Below, in pieces: positions 36,401 through 43,934 of a stretch of DNA of 64,000 bases. The stretch is from NCBI GenBank assembly GCA_965224045.1, contig CBDCYD010000015.1:1178001-1242000 (forward strand), in the 5' to 3' direction. Position numbers and translations under genes: made by a program. This stretch comes from Tectiglobus sp965224045 (GTDB lineage: Bacteria; Pseudomonadota; Alphaproteobacteria; Rhizobiales; Hyphomicrobiaceae). The notes under the pieces were generated by a model. The model had not been told where the DNA came from. It saw only the letters and a program-made list of their open reading frames with translations, and searched no databases. The first letter of the stretch is position 1, and every line of letters starts with the position of its first letter.

Positions 36401-37374
36401 ACGGCCATGCCGTGGACGCGGCGCTCGGGCTGCGTGAAGCCCCAGCCCGAGGTGTCTTCGGTGTCGAATGCAGGGTTGGTGATATCCATCACCGAACCAT
36501 CATCGCCAACCGGGGCGAGACCTTTTGCAGGACGCCCGGTCGTGCCGTGATCGAACGCGTCGAGAAGGACGCCATTGCCATCAAAGCGATGAATCATGCC
36601 GGTATCGAGGTCCGAGGCGTAGAGGTTCCTGCTCGCCTTGTCGAAGACGATATCGCCAATGCCGGCGCCGCTGTTGCCGGGCAGCGTTGCAAATATCGAC
36701 GTCGCGCCGGTCCGACCGTCAACCTTGACGATGGAACCAGGATTGCCGCCGCCTTCACCCGCGAACATGCCGGGCATCCACTGGGCTTCGGCGTGGCCCT
36801 TGCGCAGGCGTAAGAATTTCTCCGGGTTGGCTGGGTCGGGCCGCGCAATGTGAATGCCGTAAGCGGCGGTTGCGGCGAGAAAGAAATTGGGTACCGACAG
36901 GCCAAGGCCGTCATCAAACGTAATCGCGAAGACCTGGCCGACATCGCGCGCCTTGAGCACGAACTTGGGTGCCGTGGTCAAAAGCTGGCCTTGCGGTGTG
37001 CCGGACAGCGCATTGAGCGACAGGATCTGGGCTGAAGGCCCGTCGAGATCAATGAAGAAACCGTCGAGCGCAGAGCCGCCGGGCGGCACGGGATCGCCGG
37101 TCGGTTTAATACCCGAAAAGCCCGTAACGACGGCGTCGCCCGGGCCGAGAATGCCGTCCTGTGCGTTTGCATTCGACATTGCCGGGCCGGTCAGGGCCAA
37201 GGTACATGCCAGAGCGCCGTATGTGGTGCGTGTGACCAGGCGGCCGATCTTCTGGCAGACCGTCGGTTGATCAGCCGCGTGCGGCACCGCGTCCGGAACA
37301 GGCGCGGCCATGTCAGGTGGCAGCGGCAAGCGGCGCGGGGCCGCGAGGCGATGCCTGTCTAATAGAGTATGCAT
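33406..37374 (-). CDS. Giant exported beta-propeller/DUF11-like protein with cysteine repeats
   Basis: A 1322-aa protein. ATG 37374 has a strong AGGAGG; the 55 codons upstream are rejected. A long signal peptide ends near SNANA (about 65). About 70-560 resembles an NHL/beta-propeller (KVDGRTGATSIFATLPGNSG, DIVFDKASRNLYASDLDTG, DILFDGNGRMYLAQ). Two DUF11/Ig-like modules (LKLTKRADPKECFDQV; LKIQKWADPQMCWDIG) cover about 575-860. Then come four imperfect 37-residue cysteine modules (about 905-1117; e.g. LRRANWTLRRMSDGRWCG), ten near-identical 16-residue repeats of the type VCPPGTVGKYPRCKPK (about 1119-1279), and a basic Arg/Pro tail. It is secreted or cell-surface, probably disulfide-rich; function unknown. 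Confidence 0.85.
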   Translation of the reverse strand: MHTLLDRHRLAAPRRLPLPPDMAAPVPDAVPHAADQPTVCQKIGRLVTRTTYGALACTLALTGPAMSNANAQDGILGPGDAVVTGFSGIKPTGDPVPPGGSALDGFFIDLDGPSAQILSLNALSGTPQGQLLTTAPKFVLKARDVGQVFAITFDDGLGLSVPNFFLAATAAYGIHIARPDPANPEKFLRLRKGHAEAQWMPGMFAGEGGGNPGSIVKVDGRTGATSIFATLPGNSGAGIGDIVFDKASRNLYASDLDTGMIHRFDGNGVLLDAFDHGTTGRPAKGLAPVGDDGSVMDITNPAFDTEDTSGWGFTQPERRVHGMAVNGGRLYYAVTGGRQVWSVGISGDGSFAGDPRWELDVTGLPGDGPITDILFDGNGRMYLAQRGSAKGSYAYAEFAVPEQSAVLRYRLEQPDDPATESRWVPDPETYAIGTPDPHRNANGGIALGFAHDDKGRIKPGTRNSMLWSTGERLRTSAEDAADPAAEIDVHGLQGNATGLVRPDNEPPTKAYFLDYDGLFNDPEKAGHLGDVEIWQPVGDFAGVPETVFPPDYVPPFIEPPGIIPPPPPPPGYDLNLKLTKRADPKECFDQVLFWLCEYRVYVRNTSLEHAFAGPIRVQDELINLPAGSAIQVPQSPFPWSCWWVTAPNKFACQREAFLPPGTGVGFNVRVRVPKTEKRCRLTNIAEIMHPFGGTWQNTDPLDDIDSATAIIPDPDCKPNGLETNLKIQKWADPQMCWDIGGGDHYCRFLAVVWNDGPGVFTHKLSVQDDPTAGTFASFGGDFTCIPNGAGHLCDSNDDPLTLFPFEARLISIGMEVPRDVAIANNCKILNKISIVTPHGAGHPMNLDDTDDSSDAFASIPAEVCEQVLKEAAIECPPGYIADGNNCVKKSGRKPEPLPVVPPPPVIACPDDMRPVAKSRLARLRRQGWELVELRNGRWCGRPGEVVTPTPVSCPKDMRRVSLLAIPRLRRANWTLRRMSDGRWCGRPPEPVDPIYCPQGYREVSRFQARRLRNLGWSVVRRAQGRRIKWCAKPPIDPPKPPCIGGRLTKSQGKWLCVCPANTIRQSIGNNGGARCLPRPPKQCAKDERTVRSTRLASLLRRQGYSVRRIDARIWCAKKPKVCPPGTTGKFPRCKPKVCPPGTIGKYPRCKPLVCPPGTVGKYPRCKPKVCPPGTIGKYPRCKPKVCPPGTVGKYPRCKPKVCPPGTVGKYPRCKPKVCPPGTVGKYPRCKPRVCPPGTVGKYPRCKPKVCPPGTVGKYPRCKPRVCPPGTVGKYPRCKPKVIRKCPPHMTGRPPNCKLKIRPIRPVRPIQRTTPQQSTPQIR
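33539..34018 (-). repeat. Ten 48-bp tandem repeats inside the cysteine-repeat gene
   Basis: Each 48-bp unit encodes (K/R/L)VCPPGT(V/I/T)GK(Y/F)PRCKP. Units differ by a few, mostly synonymous bases, with alternating variants (for example KVC and RVC units), which points to duplication in blocks and recent expansion. The array keeps the frame, so copy number can change without truncating the protein. Confidence 0.9.
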
Positions 37375-37544
37375 GAAATCCTCCTGATGCATGCCAAGAC
37401 AGACGTTCTGCCTGTCCTTCGATGCTAAGTCGCCGCGCACTCGCGTTAGGTTCATCATAGGCAATTCGAGTTGGTTAACGATAGGCGAGCCCTGGAAAGG
37501 TGTGATGCAAGGTAAACCCCGCCGACGACGAGGCAACAAAAGGA

Positions 37545-40500
37545 TCAGGCGGCCTTGGACAGGCCCAGCTGCTCCGCGACGAGGTTGGCCGCGCCGACAT
37601 AATCCGGCTTGCCGGAACCAAGCAGTGGGACGCGCTCGACGTGCAGGACGTCGCTGGGCACCATCAAATCGGATGCGCCCCTGGAGCGGGCCAGGGTCTG
37701 GAAACGAGCCTTGGTCACCGTAGTATCGGATGTGAGCAAAACGAGGCGTTCACCCTTTCGCTGGTCCGGCACCGCGACGACGATGGAAATCACGCCGGGC
37801 GCCAATTCGGATGCGATCTCTTCAACCGCCGACAGCGACACCATCTCGCCGCCGATCTTGGCGAACCGTTTGGCGCGACCCTTTATGGTAATGAAGCCCT
37901 GGGCATCGAACACCACGATATCTCCGGTGTCGTGCCAGCCGTCTTGCGGCGGTTCAAGTTGCCCCGGGTTGTCGGCGCGCAGATAGCCCAGCATCACGTT
38001 TGGGCCGCGGACAAAGAGGCGGCCGCCTTCCGTTATGCCCGGCACCGGCTCGAGGCGCGCCTCCATCAATGGCGAGAGGCGGCCAACGGTGCCAATCTTG
38101 TTGGCAAGCGGTGTGTTGATGGCAAGCACCGGCGCGGTTTCGGTGACGCCATATCCCTCGAGAATGCGGACCCCGAACTTCTCCATATAGACCTTACGAG
38201 TGCGGTCCTTGACCGCTTCGGCACCGGCCAAAATGAGACGGACCGAATTGAAGTCATAGGGGTGGGCTGCGCGTGCATACCCATTGAGGAAGGTATCCGT
38301 GCCGAACAGGATCGTGGCGTTGGTCTGATAGACCAGTTCCGGCACGATACGGTAGTGCAACGGCGAGGGGTACAGGTAGACCGGCACGCCGCGCACCAGC
38401 GGCATAATGAGCCCGGCCGTCAGCCCGAACGAATGAAATACCGGGAGGACGTTGAACACTTTGTCGTCGCCGTGCACCGCGATGCGCGCCAACGACTGGA
38501 TGGCATTGGAGAGAATGTTGCGGTGGGAGAGGACGACGCCCTTCGGCTTGCCTTCCGAACCGGAGGTAAAGAGGACCGCGGCGGGGTCGTTCGCGTCGCG
38601 GTCGACGCGCGGCGTCATGCCGGCCCACAGGCCGGCGAGCTTGTCCCACAGCGAGATCTTCTCGCGAATGTCTTCGAGATAGACGACCTTGGCCACCGGC
38701 TCCAGCGCAGCGACGAGGTCTTCGAGGCGCCCCTTTTCGACAAACGCACGGGAGGTCAGTACGACCTTGATCTCGGCCGCCTCGCAGGCTGCCAGAATAT
38801 TGCTCGGACCGGCGGTGAAGTTCAGCATCGCCGGAACCCGCCCGATGCCCTGCAACGCCAGAAGCGTGACGGCGACCCCGGCAGCGTTGGGCAGCAATAC
38901 TCCGACGTTATCGCCAACCGGCGCGAACGGTTCGAACTTGCGCCCGAGCACCTGTGCGCCGGTGATCAGCTTCTTGTAGCTGAGCCTGGTGTGCAGCGGA
39001 TCCTCGACAATTGGTTTGCCGGTATCATAATCGCGCGCGGCGTCGCAGACGGCCTTGAACAAGGTGCGGTCGGTGTCGGCGGTCTCAACCGCCGTGTCGA
39101 CCATGATGTCCTGCAAGGCGAGGCCAGCTGCCTGGCGCCGTGCGCGACCCTTGAGGGCGGGATCGATTTCGAGCTTGCGCGGCGGCAGAATGGTGACCGT
39201 CACCTTGGGGAACCAGACCTTCTTGATCTGGCTCTTTTTCATATACGACCATGTCGAACGCTCGAGCCCGTCTATGCGGACCGGTACAATCACCGCATCG
39301 GCCTTGTCGGCGATCATGGCGGTTCCGTCATAGACCTTCATCAGGCCGCCGGTGACCGTGAGCCGGCCTTCCGGAAAGATCACCAACGTCTCACCGTTCT
39401 TGACCTCGTTGACGAGATGGCGGGTTGCCAACGGTCGAGTCGGATCAAGCGTGAACGCCTTGATGAGCTTCAAAAACGGGCGCACCCACCAAGCCTGCGC
39501 AATGCCGGTGTCGATGGCGAAGGCGGCGTGTGAGGGCAGCAACGCGTGCATCACGGGACCGTCCATATAGGAGACGTGGTTGGGCGCGATGATCGCGCGC
39601 TCGCCGGGCTGCGGCAGGTTTTCCATGCCGCGCACCTCCAGCCCGTAGAACAGGCGGAAGACGAACAACGCGACGTCCTGCATGCCCTGGCGTCCCCAGG
39701 CGCGCAGCACGAGCGCGACGGCAACCAGATTGGCGAGGCCGAGAATCACAAAGAGTGTCGCAAAACTTGCACCAGCCGCCTGCAGGGCAAGGAGGCCGGC
39801 GAGGCCGATCGACATACCACCGGCGTTGAGGATGTTGACGGCGGCAACCACGCGCGCGCGGTGATCAGCCGGTGCCCAGGCCTGGACCGCGGCAAAGGCC
39901 GGCACGATGAACAGGCCACCGGCAGCGGAAATGCCGACCAGGTCGACGGCAAGCCGCAAGCCGGTGGCGGTCTGCATCAATTCAAGCGGCGATGCGTTGT
40001 TGCCGAGCGGTTGAAGACCCCACATCGTCCACGCGACGTCGAGCGCGAAAAGCCCCATGAAGAACGCGCCGATCGGGACCAGCGCCAGGTTGGGGCGGGT
40101 GCGACTGGCAGCGGCGGCGAGCGCCGAGCCGGCAGCTATACCGAGGGTGAACAATACCAGCCCAGCGGTGACGACGTGCTCGTTGCCGCCGAGGCCTTGC
40201 TTGACCAAGGTCGGCAGAACCGTGAGTGCGACAACGCCTGCGAGCCAGAACCACGACGTAATGAGACCTCCGATCCAGAGCCGGCGGTTGGCGTGCAACT
40301 CACCAATCAGGCGCCACGTCGAGGCAAGCGGGTTGCGCGTGATTGCGAGCTTTGGATCAGCTGCACCGGTCGGCAGGATCATTTTTGCCGACAACCAGCC
40401 GAAGGCGGCAAATACGATCAGCACGGCGGCCACGGCCCAGCTCGGCAGCAGCGCACTTGCACCCTCGCCGGCCATCGCGATCCCGCCGGCAATGGTGCCG

Positions 40501-40964
40501 CCGAGGATTGCGAGGAACGTCGCGCCTTCCATCAGGGCGTTGGCGGCCGGGAGCTCGCGCGTTTCGAGGTGATCCGGGAGAATGCCGTATTTGATCGGCC
40601 CGAACAGCGCGGCCATGATCCCGAACAGGATCAATGCCGCGAACAACAGGATCAAAGACTGCGAGAGAAAACCGATCGCGGCAATGACGGCGACGGGAAT
40701 TTCAGCCAGCTTGAGCGCGGCTGCAACGTGCGCCTTGTCGTATTTGTCGGCGAGTTCGCCGCCGAGCGCCGACAACAAAAAGAATGGCACAATCAAAGTT
40801 GCGCCTGCCAGCGTCACCAGGAGCCCACCATTTTCCGCGCCGGCCAACTTGAACAGGATCAGGATTACCAAGGCGTTCTTGATGAAATTGTCGTTCAACG
40901 CGGACAAAAACTGACAAATGAAAACCGGGAAGAAACGGCGCGAGGCCAAAAGAGACTGAAACAT
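37545..40964 (-). CDS. LplT-PlsC-Aas fusion: lysophospholipid flippase, acyltransferase and acyl-ACP synthetase
   Basis: A 1139-aa three-part enzyme. ATG 40964 (MFQSLLASRRFFPVFICQFL) has GAGGA upstream; the 161-codon longer frame is rejected. Residues 1-420 are an MFS-type LplT permease (SALNDNFIKNALVIL). Residues 430-620 are a PlsC acyltransferase with NHVSYMDG (HX4D motif, near 460) and FPEGRLT (near 530). Residues 640-1139 are an AMP-forming synthetase with LFTSGSEGKPKGVVLSHRN near 800 and GYGVTETAPVLA. In E. coli these are separate proteins, LplT and Aas, that flip lyso-phosphatidylethanolamine inwards and re-acylate it; the fusion joins the whole repair pathway in the inner membrane. Confidence 0.92.
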   Translation of the reverse strand: MFQSLLASRRFFPVFICQFLSALNDNFIKNALVILILFKLAGAENGGLLVTLAGATLIVPFFLLSALGGELADKYDKAHVAAALKLAEIPVAVIAAIGFLSQSLILLFAALILFGIMAALFGPIKYGILPDHLETRELPAANALMEGATFLAILGGTIAGGIAMAGEGASALLPSWAVAAVLIVFAAFGWLSAKMILPTGAADPKLAITRNPLASTWRLIGELHANRRLWIGGLITSWFWLAGVVALTVLPTLVKQGLGGNEHVVTAGLVLFTLGIAAGSALAAAASRTRPNLALVPIGAFFMGLFALDVAWTMWGLQPLGNNASPLELMQTATGLRLAVDLVGISAAGGLFIVPAFAAVQAWAPADHRARVVAAVNILNAGGMSIGLAGLLALQAAGASFATLFVILGLANLVAVALVLRAWGRQGMQDVALFVFRLFYGLEVRGMENLPQPGERAIIAPNHVSYMDGPVMHALLPSHAAFAIDTGIAQAWWVRPFLKLIKAFTLDPTRPLATRHLVNEVKNGETLVIFPEGRLTVTGGLMKVYDGTAMIADKADAVIVPVRIDGLERSTWSYMKKSQIKKVWFPKVTVTILPPRKLEIDPALKGRARRQAAGLALQDIMVDTAVETADTDRTLFKAVCDAARDYDTGKPIVEDPLHTRLSYKKLITGAQVLGRKFEPFAPVGDNVGVLLPNAAGVAVTLLALQGIGRVPAMLNFTAGPSNILAACEAAEIKVVLTSRAFVEKGRLEDLVAALEPVAKVVYLEDIREKISLWDKLAGLWAGMTPRVDRDANDPAAVLFTSGSEGKPKGVVLSHRNILSNAIQSLARIAVHGDDKVFNVLPVFHSFGLTAGLIMPLVRGVPVYLYPSPLHYRIVPELVYQTNATILFGTDTFLNGYARAAHPYDFNSVRLILAGAEAVKDRTRKVYMEKFGVRILEGYGVTETAPVLAINTPLANKIGTVGRLSPLMEARLEPVPGITEGGRLFVRGPNVMLGYLRADNPGQLEPPQDGWHDTGDIVVFDAQGFITIKGRAKRFAKIGGEMVSLSAVEEIASELAPGVISIVVAVPDQRKGERLVLLTSDTTVTKARFQTLARSRGASDLMVPSDVLHVERVPLLGSGKPDYVGAANLVAEQLGLSKAA

Positions 40965-42104
40965 GGGTTCCTCGTGAGACGGTTTCGCAGCGGAATATAG
41001 CGGGTTCTGGTTAACGCTCCGACCATGCATCGCCGGCCTTGAACGGGAAACGGCGTGAACGGATCCCGGCCCGGCGGCGCAGTGAGGAGCCTCGTGGGCG
41101 GCTCCGGATGCCCTGCGTTCTTCGTGCCGAGAGGCATTATCGGGGTATTTCGGGCAATTCGGTGCCTGCGCCAGCCGTGGCGCCGGCAAAGACACGTTGC
41201 CGGAGCGAACAGACGCGCAATCGTCGATCGCCTCGTCGATATCGGGCGCAGCGCCGCTGGCGGCATGGGCAGTAACGCCGGGGACTTGCGCATCCCTGGC
41301 AGGCAGGTTGTCCCACGGCGATCCTTTGCCTGGCGTGTCAGACCCACTCATTTCACCAACTCCTACTTCGTGCGCTCCATGACGATGCTCAAAGTCCCAT
41401 GGGGACTTGGCCTGACTGCATTTTGCCCTGGCGGCACACACCGTCAATGAACATCGTTCATATCATTTAGCGCATAATTGAACTTTGTTCAAGACCCATT
41501 TCGCAATTTGGATCAGAGTTGATCGGGTCTACCTGCGATGCTGGTGAATGGAGGCTTTACGATGATGGTGTGAGCGCGAGCCGGCAAAGGGGCTGCAAGA
41601 GACGGTCATGGCACGTCCTCATACTTTGCCGTCGGCACGACCTGCAGGCCGGGCTGCGGGGGCGCGGGGATGAGGTCTGGTGAACAGCGGCGTTCGTTTG
41701 CAATTGCGGACGGCGGCAGCGTTCAATTCCTGAACTTCGAGCAAATTCGGAGCGGAGATGATCATGTCTTGAAACGTCGCGTTGACCCGGCGTTTGCGCC
41801 AATGTCCGGTGGACCGCGGCACTCGGGGTCGCGGTGCTGTGGCCAATGCCTGTTTCCCGGTGGCCCTTCGCGCGATGGGCACCTATTTCGATTGGTGTCG
41901 TTGCAAGTCTTGTTCATCGAACCGATTGCTCCATTGAACCGAATGCCAGACAAAAAAGGATAGAGTCGGGACGGCGTCTCTTCATTTCTCCGTCGTATCG
42001 ACGTTCCCTAAAATTTTATTGTTTCGTTTAACCGCTCCTCAGGGCCGGTTCTGTATATTTCGTTATCAAATCTCTTACGATTATCGAAAGATGAGAAAGG
42101 TGCC
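40965..42104. other. 1140-base region with no supported gene, paired operators inside
   Basis: It lies between the divergent LplT-PlsC-Aas fusion and the receiver-ATPase gene. All frames over 60 codons here lack family motifs, ribosome-binding sites or consistent codon use. The visible structure is the pair of palindromes at 41448-41492 and an AT-rich patch (41460-41530, 41990-42090) that probably holds the promoters. Confidence 0.5.
41448..41492. promoter_or_regulatory. Two TGAAC-N3-GTTCA operator-like palindromes
   Basis: TGAAC-ATC-GTTCA (41448-41460) and TTGAAC-TTT-GTTCAA (41478-41492) have perfect arms and the same half-site. Their centres are 31 bases apart, close to three helical turns, so two dimers would sit on one face of the DNA. 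This fits a TetR-type repressor. They lie about 490 bases upstream of the fusion gene (minus strand) and 610 bases upstream of the receiver gene. Confidence 0.5.
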
Positions 42105-43061
42105 ATGGCTCGCATTCTTGTCGTGGATGATGATCCGATACTCCTGGCGTTGGCCGAGACCCACCTCAACAGTAGCGGTTTCGAAGTTCTGATGGCGACC
42201 AACGGTGCCGCGGCGATGACCCGTCTCGAGTATGAGCGTGTCGACCTGATTACCATCGACCTCGAAATGCCCGGTATGCACGGTCTCGATCTGTTGCGAC
42301 GTCTGCGCGCCGAACCGCGCACCGCTCGTCTGCCCGTTGTCATCATTACAAGCCACCAGGATGTGTCGTCGATCGACGAAGCCTATGACGCCGGCGCTTC
42401 GAGCTTCCTCGTCAAGCCGGTCAACTGGGCACTGGCCGAGCGGCATTTGCGCTTCGTATTGCGGGCCAGCAAGGCTGAACGCACAGCACAGGACCTCGAA
42501 AGCCAGCTGAAGTCCGTTCAATGCAGTGGCAGTGCGCAAGGTTCAATCTACGTCGATCAGCGCGCTGCGGTGGGCGCGGTTGTCGATGATTTGCTGAAAG
42601 AATTGCAACCGCTGATCCAACATCGGGAGATCGACGTCAGATTTGACAATGCTGTCGCGAACGTGGCGCTAAGCGTTGACGATCGCGTGTTTAGGACTGC
42701 GCTCCATCATTACTTGCTGAGCGCAATCAAAGTCACACCGCGGCGCGGTCAAGTTACGATTGTCGTCGCTGAAGCAGCCGCGGGCGGTGTTGCGATTTCG
42801 ATCCGCGACCAGGGGCCGGGCATGAAGGCAGAAGTCGTGTCGCACGTGTCATCGGCCGAAGTGCAACTCGGCGGTGATGCGAGCCGTCACCAGCGCTGCG
42901 CTGCCGATCTGGTTCTGGCACGCTCCCTGATCGAAGCAATCGACGGGCGTATCATTTTCGACGTCGGGGCAACCGGCGGCAGTCTGGCATCCCTGGTGTT
43001 TCCGGAAACCCGGGTTGCAACCCTCCATGGTGCGGGCGCAGACGACCGCGACGCGGCATAG
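42105..43061 (+). CDS. Receiver domain fused to a degenerate HATPase-like domain
   Basis: A 318-aa cytoplasmic protein. Residues 1-122 form an intact receiver: DDD at 8-10, phospho-acceptor Asp52 in TIDLEMPG, Thr82/Ser83 and Lys104 in SSFLVKPVNW. A linker follows, then from about 150 an HATPase_c-like region. That region has no HisKA dimerisation/phospho-His domain before it; the N-box is altered (HHYLLSAIKVTPRRG lacks the usual Asn), G1 DQGPGM is kept, and the G2 glycines are lost (AADLVLARSLIEAIDG). ATP binding is therefore doubtful. It may act as a phosphorylation-controlled binding protein or an HPt-like partner. No kinase gene is adjacent. Confidence 0.85.
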   Translation: MARILVVDDDPILLALAETHLNSSGFEVLMATNGAAAMTRLEYERVDLITIDLEMPGMHGLDLLRRLRAEPRTARLPVVIITSHQDVSSIDEAYDAGASSFLVKPVNWALAERHLRFVLRASKAERTAQDLESQLKSVQCSGSAQGSIYVDQRAAVGAVVDDLLKELQPLIQHREIDVRFDNAVANVALSVDDRVFRTALHHYLLSAIKVTPRRGQVTIVVAEAAAGGVAISIRDQGPGMKAEVVSHVSSAEVQLGGDASRHQRCAADLVLARSLIEAIDGRIIFDVGATGGSLASLVFPETRVATLHGAGADDRDAA

Positions 43062-43088
43062 CAGGTTCGCGCACGCCCACATAAAATC

Positions 43089-43856
43089 CTAAAGCCGCGC
43101 CGTGACGCCTCCATCGACATAGAGAATGTGGCCGGTGACGAAGCTTGCCGCGTCGGAAGCGAGAAATACGGCCGCGCCGACGAGTTCCTCGACTTCTCCC
43201 CAACGCCCCAGCGGCGTGCGGTCCGTCAGCCATCCCGAGAAAGCCTCGTCGGCAACCAGCGCCGCATTGAGTTCCGTGGCAAAGTAACCGGGCCCCAGCC
43301 CGTTGACGCGGATGCCGTGCTGGCCCCAATCGATCGCCATGCCCTTGGTCAGCATTTTCACGCCACCCTTCGCGGCGGTGTAGGGTGCGATCGTGGGGCG
43401 GCCCAGTTCGCTCTGGACCGAGCAGATGTTGATGATGGCACCCTTTTTGCGCGGCTTCATGAACTGCACGGCGGAGCGCGCAACGTAATAGACACTGTCG
43501 AGGTTGGTGCTCATCAGCTCCCGCCAGGTCGCATCATCGAAGTCCTCCAAAGGTCCGCGACGTTGAATGCCGGCGTTGTTGACCAGGATATCGATCGGGC
43601 CGATCCCGGTTTCGATGCTTTCTATAGCGGCGGCAACCGCTGCAGCATCTGTCACGTCGAACGGAGCCGGGTGGGCGCGCAGCCCAGCGGAGCGCAAGTC
43701 CGCCACGACACCGTCGACCTTGTCGGCCGACCGGCCATTTATCACAACCCCTGCACCGGCCGCCGCCATGCCGCGGGCGAGTGCGAGGCCAATGCCGGCC
43801 GACGATCCGGTGATCAATGCCAGGCGGCCGTCGAGGCGAAACTGGTCAACGGACAT
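43089..43856 (-). CDS. idnO: Gluconate 5-dehydrogenase-like SDR (IdnO)
   Basis: A 255-aa SDR. GGAG precedes ATG 43856. NAD(P)-binding GSSAGIGLALARGMAAAGAG, the NNAGIQRR strand, catalytic Ser in NICSVQSELG and Tyr-x3-Lys in APYTAAKGGVKML are intact. The pattern VVINGRSADKVD and YFATELNAALVADEAFSGWL match the 5-keto-gluconate reductase group. It reduces 5-keto-D-gluconate to D-gluconate, the second step of L-idonate breakdown. It is transcribed divergently from idnD, 78 bases apart, so both may share a regulated promoter region. The assignment depends partly on that neighbour. Confidence 0.83.
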   Translation of the reverse strand: MSVDQFRLDGRLALITGSSAGIGLALARGMAAAGAGVVINGRSADKVDGVVADLRSAGLRAHPAPFDVTDAAAVAAAIESIETGIGPIDILVNNAGIQRRGPLEDFDDATWRELMSTNLDSVYYVARSAVQFMKPRKKGAIINICSVQSELGRPTIAPYTAAKGGVKMLTKGMAIDWGQHGIRVNGLGPGYFATELNAALVADEAFSGWLTDRTPLGRWGEVEELVGAAVFLASDAASFVTGHILYVDGGVTARL

Positions 43857-43934
43857 GATTTCTCCTTGTACGAGATGGGGGGATGCCGGATGCTGCGGCT
43901 CGCCCACCGATTGCCGCAACGAGGAATATCAGGC

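Noticed and set aside
34222..36813. 863-codon plus-strand open frame antisense to the cysteine-repeat gene
   Set aside because: It mirrors the codon structure of the real gene in a GC-rich genome, has no ribosome-binding site and no family motif; the minus-strand protein has a signal peptide and clear domains.
37641..41000. Two long plus-strand frames (630 and 484 codons) opposite the LplT-PlsC-Aas gene
   Set aside because: Shadows of the real coding strand; the predicted proteins show no recognisable motif, whereas all three enzyme domains are on the minus strand.
40965..41447. 161-codon N-terminal extension of the LplT-PlsC-Aas fusion
   Set aside because: It begins with TTG inside the operator region, has no coding character, and the LplT N-terminus with its own ribosome-binding site starts at 40964.
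41557..41963. 81-97-codon frames on both strands in the gene-free region
   Set aside because: No start signal, no motif, and composition unlike neighbouring genes.
43128..43934. In-frame N-terminal extension of idnD running antisense through idnO
   Set aside because: IdnD homologues begin at MRAVVIHAP-like sequence; the extension is only antisense idnO.
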